A DNA stretch of 31,607 nucleotides from an uncultured Oscillospiraceae bacterium (lineage in GTDB: Bacteria > Bacillota > Clostridia > Oscillospirales > Oscillospiraceae): assembly GCA_900751035.1 (NCBI GenBank), contig CAADSF010000082.1, forward strand, positions 1 to 31,607, in the 5' to 3' direction. The notes beneath the pieces were generated by a model. That model was given only the letters and a program-made list of their open reading frames with translations. It searched no databases and had not been told where the DNA came from. Each line of letters starts with the position of its first letter. The stretch's first letter is position 1. Position numbers and translations under genes: made by a program. Positions 14,796-21,787 of this stretch are shown here, piece by piece.

Positions 14796-15653
14796 TCAAA
14801 AAAATGTGAGCTGGCCGGTTTTCGTTTCCGCCAGCGGTTTAGCCTGTTCCGGCGGTGCGGCAGGCACCGGCGGCTCTGCCGGTACCTGCTCTGCCGCGTT
14901 TCGGAACAGAAGATCCATTTGCGCCCCGATGCGGCGGTAGTGCCAGCAATCGCGGTAAAACATCGGGGTGTACCACACTTGCGGACCGTCGACCGGCAGC
15001 AGACCTCGCTGGTCAAGGCAGGTCGATGGATGCAGGAGCGAATCGGCTACGACCACATATCCGGGGCAGCCGAGCAGGCTCAGCTGGATATAACACATAC
15101 AGCCAGCGAGGAAATCAATGTCCTGCGCCACGAACAAAACGGAAGTCTGATAATTAACGTCTCGTCTCCGGCACTCGTTTGCAAATGCAATCAGCAGCGC
15201 ACCGGCTCCGCAGGCGGGGTCATTTACGGATACCCAGCCCCGCTTCTTTATCTGCTCCGTCATATCGGGGGCATATGTCATAGAGGACATTGCCCTGCAA
15301 ACATCGTATGGGGTGAAGAATTGACCCTTCCACTCATTTCCGAGGCCGAGCGCCATAAACAGCTCGCCGAGGAAATCTTGGTCAGGATCGCGCTCAAGCT
15401 CGGCTATGACCTCGAACAGCATATCCGAAAAGGCTTCAAGCTCTTTGGCGGAATACTTGTATGCTCGATCGCGGTACATCGCTTCCCGCTCCTTGGCATA
15501 CGGGCCACCGGTGGCATTGGCAATGGCGATTGCGGACATGATGATGAAATCCTGCCAAATATCCCAGTGCGAATATTTCCCGCTCAGCCCGTCTATGAGC
15601 CGGACGATGTTCTTCTGGCTTTCTCCCCTAAGATGCCGCAGGGCGTTCCTCAT
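14796..15653 (-). CDS. Degenerate N6-adenine methylase with sliding-clamp-binding tail
   Basis: A 285-residue protein related to type I (HsdM-like) N6 DNA methylases. It has the GQFFTPYDVC motif (110-119) and a SAM-binding DPACGAGALL (145-154), but where the catalytic NPPY/F should follow it reads ADSLLHPST (203-211), so methyl transfer is doubtful. A Pro/Ala-rich linker (about 255-275) ends in GQLTFF at the extreme C-terminus, nearly the same as the QLSFF clamp-binding motif of Bacillus MutS. It could bind SAM and the host beta clamp at replication forks. It is followed by the ParB gene after a 50-bp spacer. Confidence 0.82.
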   Translation of the reverse strand: MRNALRHLRGESQKNIVRLIDGLSGKYSHWDIWQDFIIMSAIAIANATGGPYAKEREAMYRDRAYKYSAKELEAFSDMLFEVIAELERDPDQDFLGELFMALGLGNEWKGQFFTPYDVCRAMSSMTYAPDMTEQIKKRGWVSVNDPACGAGALLIAFANECRRRDVNYQTSVLFVAQDIDFLAGCMCYIQLSLLGCPGYVVVADSLLHPSTCLDQRGLLPVDGPQVWYTPMFYRDCWHYRRIGAQMDLLFRNAAEQVPAEPPVPAAPPEQAKPLAETKTGQLTFF

Positions 15654-15656
15654 GGC

Positions 15657-15842
15657 TTAGCCCTCCGTGTCCGCGGCCGGAGTGCTTTCGGCCTTGGCTT
15701 CGCTTACAGCCAGCTCACGGCCACGCTCCACACCGCGCATATACACACGATACAGGTAGGCGGTCAGCTGTCCTTTGTCCATGTGCTTGATAGCCTTGTA
15801 ATCGGAACGGGAGAGGACGGGCATCTGATCGGTGTTACTCAT
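15657..15842 (-). CDS. Small hypothetical phage protein
   Basis: A 61-residue, mostly helical protein: SRSDYKAIKHMDKGQLTAYLYRVY forms one or two helices and the tail is Ala/Glu-rich. GGAGGGTGCAGACA precedes the ATG at 15842, which overlaps the upstream stop by eight bases and stops three bases before the methylase-like start. The longer reading to 15947 lacks support. No family recognised. Confidence 0.62.
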   Translation of the reverse strand: MSNTDQMPVLSRSDYKAIKHMDKGQLTAYLYRVYMRGVERGRELAVSEAKAESTPAADTEG

Positions 15843-16527
15843 TGTCTGCACCCTCCTCGATGTCGTCAGGCTCGTCGGCGGCCAGCACCTCGCGCGGCTC
15901 AGAGCCGTTGTACGGGCCGATGACGCCCAACTCCTCCAGCGCATCAAGGATACGCGCGGCCTTGGCGTAGCCGATGTTCATACGGCGTTGCAACAGGCTT
16001 GCCGTGGCCTTATTCTCTGCCCGCACAATAGCGGTCGCCTGCTGGATGTCGGGGTCGTCCTCGTCAAGCTCTGAGCCGAAGTCCTCCGGCTCATCGGCAT
16101 CCTCCGCTTCGTCCTCGATGTCCTCGTCAGCGGCTTCGTCTTCGTCGATAACTGGCATCAGGCCGGTGCGCAGCGCACCCTTTTCCATGACATCACGGAA
16201 GAAATACTGCTGCCAGTAAGTAATCATCTTGACCAGCACGGTTTCGATCTTGGTACGGAGCGTCTTGCTGATGGTGAAGGTGCCACCGGTGACCTTGGTA
16301 TCAAGCGTGCCGTCCTCGAAAATCCACGTCATAACGGCATCGGGGCTACGATAGCCGACCTCCTCGACGTTCTCCAGCATCGAAATCTGCGCGTCCATTC
16401 CCGACACGGGCTTGATGGAAAAGGTGATGGGATACTTGTCTTTCACGAAGCGATAGACAAGATCGTGCTCGTCGCACAGGCCCTGCATCTTCTTTTTCTG
16501 CGCTTCGTACATAGAAATTTCGCTCAT
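15835..16527 (-). CDS. Phage protein with C-terminal FtsK-gamma-like DNA-binding domain
   Basis: A 230-residue protein in three parts. Residues 1-125 form an unrecognised mixed alpha/beta domain. Residues 128-158 are an acidic linker of Asp and Glu. Residues about 159-214 resemble the gamma domain of FtsK/SpoIIIE, a winged helix: DIQQATAIVRAENKATASLL, QRRMNIGYAKAARILDALE, then GVIGP. In FtsK this domain reads polar KOPS/SRS sequences and contacts XerD. No motor domain is present, so it is a free DNA reader. GAAGGAGATTTACC precedes the ATG. It might direct host translocase or recombinase activity on phage DNA; that is inferred. Confidence 0.78.
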   Translation of the reverse strand: MSEISMYEAQKKKMQGLCDEHDLVYRFVKDKYPITFSIKPVSGMDAQISMLENVEEVGYRSPDAVMTWIFEDGTLDTKVTGGTFTISKTLRTKIETVLVKMITYWQQYFFRDVMEKGALRTGLMPVIDEDEAADEDIEDEAEDADEPEDFGSELDEDDPDIQQATAIVRAENKATASLLQRRMNIGYAKAARILDALEELGVIGPYNGSEPREVLAADEPDDIEEGADNE

Positions 16528-16546
16528 GGTAAATCTCCTTCCATTT

Positions 16547-17059
16547 TCAGTTGAGCAGAAGCAGCGTGCCGTTCCACGCCGTCTGCACACGGTATTTCTC
16601 CAAATCGGCCTCGGTCACATACTTCCGGCCGAAATGCTCTTTCATGCGCGCCCACACATCCCACGGGACGCGATAGACCTCGCCGGAGCTGAATCCGGCA
16701 ACCACAAAGCACCTTGCGCCGAGCGCCTGATGACGCTCCATGTAGTCCTGCTGGGTCTGGAGGACGCGGCTCTGCTCCATGCGGTCAGCGGCGGTGAACT
16801 TCGCCTCAAACATGACCGTGCGGCCGCCCTTGATCGTACCCTTGTAGTCCGGCTGCGCCTGCTTTGCATAGAAAGCGATAAACTTTCCGTTCCCAAGGCT
16901 TTTGGTGGGATGCATCGGCTCAGGCGTCTTTTCAACGATGGCGAATCCCTTCTGCGCGTAGTAGGCGAAAGAATCGTCCAGCCGCTGTTCAAACTGTGCG
17001 CCGCGCGCCTTGGCGATTTTGCCGAGCAGCTGCCGCTTCGGGTCTTTCTTTGCCGTCAT
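16547..17059 (-). CDS. recU: RecU-like Holliday junction resolvase
   Basis: A 170-residue nuclease of the RecU type (PD-(D/E)XK fold). After a basic N-terminus it shows GAQFEQRLDDSFAYYAQKG (helix with Glu24), PDYKGTIKGG with Asp71, and FEAKFT with Glu85-Ala-Lys87 as the catalytic core. A later Gln-rich helix (RVLQTQQDYMERHQ) follows the motif as in the family. The family resolves four-way junctions formed by recombination and replication; here it would process phage concatemers made by the Sak4-type system upstream. GGAGGGTACCTGTC precedes the ATG, which overlaps the stop of the upstream membrane protein. Confidence 0.85.
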   Translation of the reverse strand: MTAKKDPKRQLLGKIAKARGAQFEQRLDDSFAYYAQKGFAIVEKTPEPMHPTKSLGNGKFIAFYAKQAQPDYKGTIKGGRTVMFEAKFTAADRMEQSRVLQTQQDYMERHQALGARCFVVAGFSSGEVYRVPWDVWARMKEHFGRKYVTEADLEKYRVQTAWNGTLLLLN

Positions 17060-17238
17060 GACAGGTACCCTCCCAGCCACAGGCCACCGGCAAACATAGC
17101 CAGACCGGCAGCGCCTTGCCACAGGATGCGGCTCATGGGAATAAGGTCGTAGTCACTGGCGCCGGCCGTGCCGATCATGACCACAAATCCGATTGCAGCG
17201 ACGACCGCACACGCTCGTCTGAATCTCTTTCGTGCCAT
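17056..17238 (-). CDS. Small two-segment membrane protein
   Basis: A 60-residue protein with a basic start (MARKRFRRA) and two hydrophobic stretches (about 10-27 and 39-58) separated by a short polar turn. CTGGGAGTGAGACT precedes the ATG. It lies between the SleB-like hydrolase and RecU, overlapping the latter by four bases. Size and layout are holin-like, and a wall hydrolase is its direct neighbour, but a lysis gene in the early operon would be unusual, so I leave the role open. Confidence 0.6.
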   Translation of the reverse strand: MARKRFRRACAVVAAIGFVVMIGTAGASDYDLIPMSRILWQGAAGLAMFAGGLWLGGYLS

Positions 17239-17242
17239 AGTC

Positions 17243-17863
17243 TCACTCCCAGATGTACTCACGGCAGAAAACGTGATCGCCGATTTTGCGCCATACGCGG
17301 TCGTTTTCCCCACCGCGGGAGAAGAACACCACGTCGGGGTCGGTGAGCGTGTCACCGTACAGCGCTTCATTGATGGCGTCATACTGCGCTTGCGTCGGCG
17401 TTGCCGTGCCGAGCAGTGAAATCGTCGAGAACTGCGGAACGCTTGTGCCTTCTCCCTGATGCAGCACATCGTGCACAGTATCGGGAAAACCGCTGTGCAG
17501 CACCCTGTTGAACACTACCTCGACTACGGCTTGTTGCCCCTCGGCGCTCTGATTGCCAGCTTCCAGAAATAAAATCTCCGCCAGCTCCTCAAGCTCCTCG
17601 TCCGTCATGTCGATGTAGACATATCGGGCAGCGCGAGCGGGCTTATCCCACGCGGGATTAACTTGCTCGACTTCCGGCTGCTCCTCGATCACGACCGCTT
17701 CCGGCTTTGATACGACGGGCAAATCTAACTTGCTGGTAACTTGCTGCGCGGGAGCAGGATCATCCCCGCCAGCGCTGATACGAAAAACGATGACACAGGT
17801 CAAAGCCGCAAACAGGCAGACAAGCAGCGCCGACAGGGCTTTCGTGTTTCTTTTTCGATTCAT
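17243..17863 (-). CDS. SleB-type cell-wall hydrolase with membrane anchor
   Basis: A 206-residue protein with a basic N-terminus and one hydrophobic segment (about 10-29, SALLVCLFAALTCVIVF) that should export or anchor it. A polar linker (30-80) leads to a Hydrolase_2/SleB domain (about 92-206): FLEAGNQSAEGQQAVVEVV with Glu101 as the likely catalytic acid, then the conserved FNRVLHSGFPDTVHDVL and VVFFSRGG. The family cleaves muramic-type bonds in peptidoglycan. ATAGGAGGGAAACC precedes the ATG. It sits in the replication module and not in a late lysis cassette, so it may serve entry, envelope remodelling or a moron role. Confidence 0.82.
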   Translation of the reverse strand: MNRKRNTKALSALLVCLFAALTCVIVFRISAGGDDPAPAQQVTSKLDLPVVSKPEAVVIEEQPEVEQVNPAWDKPARAARYVYIDMTDEELEELAEILFLEAGNQSAEGQQAVVEVVFNRVLHSGFPDTVHDVLHQGEGTSVPQFSTISLLGTATPTQAQYDAINEALYGDTLTDPDVVFFSRGGENDRVWRKIGDHVFCREYIWE

Positions 17864-18417
17864 GGTTTCCCTCCTATCTGCTTCACGCCAGCGCCAACCG
17901 CTTTACGCGGGCCGCCGCCGAGGGCGTTGGTCTGGCGGAGCACTTTTTCATACGCTTCTACGAATTTGCTGTAGTTGTATTCCTCGACCATTTCCTTATG
18001 GCCGTCTCCGAACGTGTGCTCCTCCTTGATGACAATGCAATCGGGACCACCAATCATTTCGATGGCGCGGCGCATGTCTGAATCTTCCGGCAGCATGGCA
18101 AAGAATTCTTGGGGGGATTTTTCAAACACGTCTATTTCAAGCTTTACCCGATTCCACGCGCTGCCTATTTGCGCCTTTACCTCAGACTGGACAGCTTCGG
18201 CTTTTGCCTTGAACTCCGCGATGGTCGGCGGGTATTTGCACTCACGCACGAGCTTCATCACGGCCCGACAGCCCGTCCAGTAGTCGATCTCCGGCAGCGC
18301 CGTTACCCAAAGATTGATGGTCGGACCGAGTTTGGCGACGCCGCCCTTGAATACCTCTGCATTGGGATAAGCGAGCAGCATGACGGCGAAAATCTCTGAC
18401 ATTTCCTTGTGCGTCAT
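17860..18417 (-). CDS. Helicase-loader-like protein (G39P type)
   Basis: A 185-residue protein whose first 75 residues fit the G39P helicase loader/inhibitor group: MTHKEMSEIFAVMLLAYPNA, then LWVTALPEIDYWTGCRAVMKL and YPPTIAEFKAKAE. In SPP1 this protein delivers the replicative helicase to the origin complex. The C-terminal half is unrelated-looking and may bind DNA or helicase. It overlaps the upstream replisome organiser by four bases and the hydrolase downstream by four bases. No phage helicase gene occurs in the window, so it probably loads the host DnaB/DnaC. Confidence 0.72.
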   Translation of the reverse strand: MTHKEMSEIFAVMLLAYPNAEVFKGGVAKLGPTINLWVTALPEIDYWTGCRAVMKLVRECKYPPTIAEFKAKAEAVQSEVKAQIGSAWNRVKLEIDVFEKSPQEFFAMLPEDSDMRRAIEMIGGPDCIVIKEEHTFGDGHKEMVEEYNYSKFVEAYEKVLRQTNALGGGPRKAVGAGVKQIGGKP

Positions 18418-19148
18418 TGGTAGTCCTCGCTAGCGTACATTTGGTGAAGCTGCTGCAGGTCGCCCATTGCCGATTCGCTGGCGCTCGGCCTACCGCCGTT
18501 GCCGTTGCTCCGGATGCCCCAGCGCCCACGGCTGCACCTGCGGACGACAAGGTTCCAGTCCTTCCACTCGTTTTTGTTCCCGTTGGACTGAGCTGATTCG
18601 TCCAGATATGTAATGCAGCGCATGAGTTCATCTTCGCCGAGATCGTCCAGCAGGCGGGCATACTCATCATCCGTGAGCCGCACCCAGCCGTATGCACCGT
18701 ACTTATGGCGGGGGATTTCCTGCTTTTCATCTGTGGACGGATCGTAGGGCGTCGCGACATTCTCGCGCTCGTTGTAGCGAGCCGCAAGGTACTCACGGAA
18801 GCGGTCGCATTTGACCTTGCGGATCTCATTCAGCAGCGGCCTGTTCAGCTTATCTGAGGCCGTCCAGTTGTAGCGCCACCAATTCAGGATCAGCAGTTCT
18901 TTCGTTCCGGCATCATAGCGGAGTACATCATGCGAGTTGTCCAGCCGCCGCAGCAGATGCTGCACAGAATCCGTGTTGTAGCCCGTTTCATTTGCCATCT
19001 GCTTGACGCTGATCTCGTAGCAACCGCACAGATTGGTATGAGGATTGGTCATGCAGTAGAGATACATGTACCTGTCCTCCGGCGTAAAATCGTCTACAAC
19101 CTTACTGTCCTGCCAGAAATCCATGCTGATATTCCGATAATTTGCCAT
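18414..19148 (-). CDS. Replisome organiser / DnaD-like replication initiator
   Basis: A 244-residue protein. The N-terminal winged-helix region (1-110) begins YRNISMDFWQDSKVVDDFTPEDRYMYLYC, here recognisable by DFWQDSKV and MYLYCMTNP, the opening of phage replisome-organiser proteins of Gram-positive hosts. A polar linker carries YDPSTDEKQEIP. Residues 150-210 resemble a small C-terminal domain with YGWVRLTDDEYARLL and NEWKDWNLVVRRC. ACGAGGAGGTGAAACACA gives a near-perfect ribosome site. It should bind the phage origin and recruit the loader encoded next to it. The origin may be inside or near this gene, but I see no clear iterons. Confidence 0.78.
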   Translation of the reverse strand: MANYRNISMDFWQDSKVVDDFTPEDRYMYLYCMTNPHTNLCGCYEISVKQMANETGYNTDSVQHLLRRLDNSHDVLRYDAGTKELLILNWWRYNWTASDKLNRPLLNEIRKVKCDRFREYLAARYNERENVATPYDPSTDEKQEIPRHKYGAYGWVRLTDDEYARLLDDLGEDELMRCITYLDESAQSNGNKNEWKDWNLVVRRCSRGRWGIRSNGNGGRPSASESAMGDLQQLHQMYASEDYQ

Positions 19149-19170
19149 TGTGTTTCACCTCCTCGTGGAG

Positions 19171-19190
19171 CCGCCCGGATAACCGGGCGG
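19171..19190. other. Hairpin between ssb and replisome-organiser genes
   Basis: Perfect 8-bp stem CCGCCCGG/CCGGGCGG with an ATAA loop, in the only 49-bp spacer of this part of the operon, just ahead of the strong ribosome site of the initiator gene. There is no T-run, so it is not a terminator; mRNA stability or processing is possible. Confidence 0.45.
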
Positions 19191-19197
19191 TCACACA

Positions 19198-19677
19198 TCA
19201 GAACGGAAGCTCTCCGTCGTCCTCGTCCACGGGCGAAAAGCCGCCGCCATAATCGGAAGCAGGATAGCCGCCAGCGGGCGCGCCGTAACTGCTGGCCGGA
19301 GCGGCACCGTAGCCTTGCGGCTGATAGCCGCCCTGATACCCGCCGCCGTCACCGTCGCGCTTACTGTCACCGAAATAGATATTGTCGGCTACAATCTCCG
19401 CGCTGCGGCGTTTGTTGCCGTTGTTGTCCGTCCAGTCGCGGATCTGGAGCCTGCCCTCCACCACCGCCATGCGGCCCTTGGAGAAATACTTGCAGACAAA
19501 TTCCGCTGTCTGGCGCCACGCAACGACATCGATGAAGTCCGTTTCCTTTTCTCCGCTCTGAGATTTGAAATCGCGGTCGCAGGCCACGGAAAACGAGGTC
19601 ACGGCAAGGCCGGACTGCGTGTGGCGCAGCTCAGGGTCGCGGGTCAGACGGCCCATGACGACGATCTTATTCAGCAT
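19198..19677 (-). CDS. ssb: Single-stranded DNA-binding protein
   Basis: A 159-residue SSB. The OB-fold covers residues 1-105 with MLNKIVVMGRLTRDPELRHT, VACDRDFKS, DFIDVVAWRQTAEFVCKYFSKGR and VVEGRLQIRDWTD in the usual order. A Gly/Tyr/Gln-rich linker follows (110-145), and the acidic tip ends in DDGELPF, matching the C-terminal tip through which SSB recruits partners. It would cover single strands in phage replication and serve the Sak4-like annealing/recombination protein. CGGAGGACAAGCCCG precedes the ATG, which overlaps the upstream gene by 11 bases. Confidence 0.95.
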   Translation of the reverse strand: MLNKIVVMGRLTRDPELRHTQSGLAVTSFSVACDRDFKSQSGEKETDFIDVVAWRQTAEFVCKYFSKGRMAVVEGRLQIRDWTDNNGNKRRSAEIVADNIYFGDSKRDGDGGGYQGGYQPQGYGAAPASSYGAPAGGYPASDYGGGFSPVDEDDGELPF

Positions 19678-19936
19678 CGGGCTTGTCCTCCGTCGTTACC
19701 GATGTGTCAATCGTCAGCATTTTCATGCGGTATACTCTGCTGCGTGCAGACTTGATTGCATCAAGTACCTTTTCCGCACTATAACTGGTGCCGTCTGAGA
19801 GGGTCTCCTCCAGCACGTCACGCTCGGTTTCAGCACGAATCAACTCCTCGTAGCGGTCCTGCGGGACGAAGACAAAGCCGGGATCAAGGCAAAGCTCCGC
19901 GAACAAATCAGCGGTTTCCTTTTTGGAATTTTCCAT
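19667..19936 (-). CDS. Small hypothetical phage protein
   Basis: An 89-residue acidic protein. It has FAELCLDPGFVFVPQDRYEELIRAETERDVLEE in two helices (shortened landmarks: FVFVPQDRYEELI and ERDVLEETL) and a basic patch SARSRVYRMKML. AAAGGAGATTTCGACA precedes the ATG at 19936. It overlaps ssb at its end and the DUF3268-like gene at its start. The 'dRYeeLiraEterdvl' pattern recurs in small phage proteins with no known role. Confidence 0.66.
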   Translation of the reverse strand: MENSKKETADLFAELCLDPGFVFVPQDRYEELIRAETERDVLEETLSDGTSYSAEKVLDAIKSARSRVYRMKMLTIDTSVTTEDKPDAE

Positions 19937-20315
19937 TGTCGAAATCTCCTTTCGAATCATCTATGATTTTGATGACCTGTTGACACTGCTCAATGTCAAA
20001 CATGCCGATGTGGGTCTTGGCAGTCGGCAGGCCCATCTTTTCAGCGAGCCACGCATAAGCGGCATTGCGCCGATGGTAAAACGGGCTGGAACGGTACATC
20101 CAGAGCGGGTCGAAAGCGGCGTGGGCTTTCACCTTCCACGAGCGGAGCGCAGCGTCAGCCAACCGGCCCAGCGGCTTGTCCGTCCGGCCATGACAGCCGA
20201 CATACGCGCCGCAGTTCCGGCAGAGGTAGGCGGTGTGGCCGAAGCTGCGGCCGTAGATTTCGGAATCATCGACCAGCGCGGCTTCGTGGCCGCAGTAATC
20301 ACAATAGACTTTCAA
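19908..20315 (-). CDS. DUF3268-type zinc-finger-containing phage protein
   Basis: A 135-residue protein opening with a four-cysteine zinc knuckle: VYCDYCGHEA near the start and YLCRNCGAYVGCH at about residues 32-44. The remainder, LADAALRSWKVKAHAAFDP, YAWLAEKMG and THIGMFD with CQQVIKII, matches the DUF3268 'zinc-finger-containing domain' layout, in which a KAH..fD segment precedes a short helical tail. The start is probably TTG at 20315, because GACGAGGAGGACGG lies at good spacing and the next ATG is far inside. DUF3268 proteins are early phage genes of unknown activity. Confidence 0.75.
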   Translation of the reverse strand: MKVYCDYCGHEAALVDDSEIYGRSFGHTAYLCRNCGAYVGCHGRTDKPLGRLADAALRSWKVKAHAAFDPLWMYRSSPFYHRRNAAYAWLAEKMGLPTAKTHIGMFDIEQCQQVIKIIDDSKGDFDNGKFQKGNR

Positions 20316-20646
20316 TAAAACCGTCCTCCTCGTCGTCAAAGAATCCTTCCGTGGCATCTTTTTGGGGGTATCTACGCTGCAATTCCGCCGCGAACAGAAC
20401 AAGATAGCTTCTTGCAATGTCACAGAGCCAATCGTCGTACTCCGGCAATTTCCGCTTGAGCAGAGATATGCAGTTCCTGATATGCCGGTCGCTCATGTTA
20501 GAAATCTTGACGGTTTGATTTTCTGCCGTAATCCAAACTTTTGCGTTTACTGCGCCCCATAGCCGGTTGACCGTCTCGCCATATTCCTGTTCTTCGAGTA
20601 CGCTCTGAATAAGCATTTCAACCATCAGTTCTTCGCCATAGCTCAT
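20299..20646 (-). CDS. Hypothetical phage protein
   Basis: A 115-residue, mostly helical, acidic protein. SDRHIRNCISLLKRK (about 51-65) is a recognisable segment that recurs in small prophage proteins, and the C-terminus is an acidic FFDDEEDGF tail. The second of two ATGs was chosen because AAGGAGG lies ten bases before it and only one base before the first. It overlaps the preceding gene by four bases and the DUF3268 gene by 17. Function unknown. Confidence 0.66.
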   Translation of the reverse strand: MSYGEELMVEMLIQSVLEEQEYGETVNRLWGAVNAKVWITAENQTVKISNMSDRHIRNCISLLKRKLPEYDDWLCDIARSYLVLFAAELQRRYPQKDATEGFFDDEEDGFIESLL

Positions 20647-21182
20647 CGTCCCCATGCCTCCTTATAGCGGGCAAGCTGCTCCGGCGTGTCGGTCTGAATG
20701 CCGACTTCCTGGCACTCCGAAATGACGCCATCCAAAAATGCAGCCATTTCCTTGGAGGAATATTCGCTCGTACCCTTGATTGCACGGTAATGAATGAACT
20801 TCTTGCCGTCGATGTAGCCCGCGCCAACCTCAGCGTAGTGACGGGCCACCAACGAGGGCGGGATGCCCTCGCGCAGAGAAAAGAGCACTTTGCACTCGTT
20901 CCCCGCCTCGTCGGTGTAGGTTTCGCCGGTGCCGTAGCGCCGGAGCATATCTTCGTAGACCGAATCTTTGTCCGACTTTACGGCGACGGCCAGCTGCTCG
21001 ATCAGCGACCATGCATAGTTGTTGGCGTTCAGGCTGCGCGGTGTCGCGCGGCGCTTGATGGTGAACGTGATTTCCTGCTCGCCCAGCTCGTCCCACAGCT
21101 TTTTGCAGCTCTCGCGGGTGGTGAGCGTCAGGACACTTTCGCCGCTGCGCGCAAATGACCAGTCTTTCAGCTTCCCGTTCAT
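20643..21182 (-). CDS. NinB-like recombination-associated protein
   Basis: A 179-residue protein. The N-terminal part has a beta-rich start (WSFARSGESVLTL), then KRRATPRSLNANNYAW, resembling the 'r.kRSl.qNalyW' opening of NinB-type proteins. The C-terminal part ends GTSEYSSKEMAAFLDGVI followed by GIQTDTPEQL, the same closing layout as NinB or phage HNHc-type proteins, in which an Asp-rich helix precedes a short tail. No HNH histidines are seen. NinB-like proteins act with phage recombination enzymes. GGAAAGCG precedes the ATG, which overlaps the nuclease stop (ATGA). Family assignment is tentative; context with Sak4 and exonuclease supports it. Confidence 0.6.
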   Translation of the reverse strand: MNGKLKDWSFARSGESVLTLTTRESCKKLWDELGEQEITFTIKRRATPRSLNANNYAWSLIEQLAVAVKSDKDSVYEDMLRRYGTGETYTDEAGNECKVLFSLREGIPPSLVARHYAEVGAGYIDGKKFIHYRAIKGTSEYSSKEMAAFLDGVISECQEVGIQTDTPEQLARYKEAWGR

Positions 21183-21787
21183 AGCGCTTTCCAGTGCTCC
21201 TGATAGACAGACATCAGATCGACGGCGCGCAGCCAATCGAAGAAGTCTGCAATCACAGGGCGAATGTCACCGGCTTCATCACGCCGGTAGGTTTCCGGCC
21301 AAACGGCACTGCCGTTGCTGACGAGGTATGTAAAACGGTCGGCTTCAGGAATCAGTTCGAAATAGGTGGGATGCTGAGTGCTGGAAAAATACTTGCCGGG
21401 GTCGTAGCCCTTGGAAAACTTGATGTCGATGATTTCTCCGGCTTTCAGGCAGTCCAACCGCCCGTACAACAGCAGCTCCATGTCGCCAACCATAATGGCC
21501 TTTTTCGCCTTGTACTGGAGGATGCCGCCAGCGCACCGGCGCGCAACCTTTTCGGCGGCGGAATACCACTGCTCGCCCAGATCTGCATTGCCGTTGATGA
21601 TGGCCGTCACCAAATTCTCAAAGCGAATGCCATTCTGCATAGCTTCGGTGGTGGGCGTCGGCTCACGCCGCAGCGTCGCCATGAACTCTCCCATGGGGTC
21701 GCTCTCCGAGGTCGCGTCCTCGTAGGGATTCTCCCGCATGGTGTAGAGCCACGAGGTCAGAAGGGAATGCGTCATCAGGTAGCGCAT
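21179..21787 (-). CDS. PD-(D/E)XK nuclease (phage recombination exonuclease type)
   Basis: A 202-residue protein with a RecB/Cas4-like nuclease core: Glu57 in GIRFENLVTA, Asp112 in LYGRLDCLKAGE, and Asp121-Ile-Lys123 in IIDIKFSKGY. These form the G-E, D, DxK arrangement of PD-(D/E)XK enzymes. It lies directly after the Sak4-like ATPase, whose stop overlaps this ATG, the typical pair of a strand-annealing protein and a resecting exonuclease. GGAGGCGGAGTA precedes the ATG at 21787. It would generate the 3' single strands that Sak4 and SSB act on. Confidence 0.83.
   Translation of the reverse strand: MRYLMTHSLLTSWLYTMRENPYEDATSESDPMGEFMATLRREPTPTTEAMQNGIRFENLVTAIINGNADLGEQWYSAAEKVARRCAGGILQYKAKKAIMVGDMELLLYGRLDCLKAGEIIDIKFSKGYDPGKYFSSTQHPTYFELIPEADRFTYLVSNGSAVWPETYRRDEAGDIRPVIADFFDWLRAVDLMSVYQEHWKAL

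Noticed and set aside
18242..18829. Leftward frame of 195 codons overlapping the replisome-organiser gene
   Set aside because: Frame-shifted shadow of the organiser and loader genes; biased composition (Arg/Ser/Thr) and no ribosome site.
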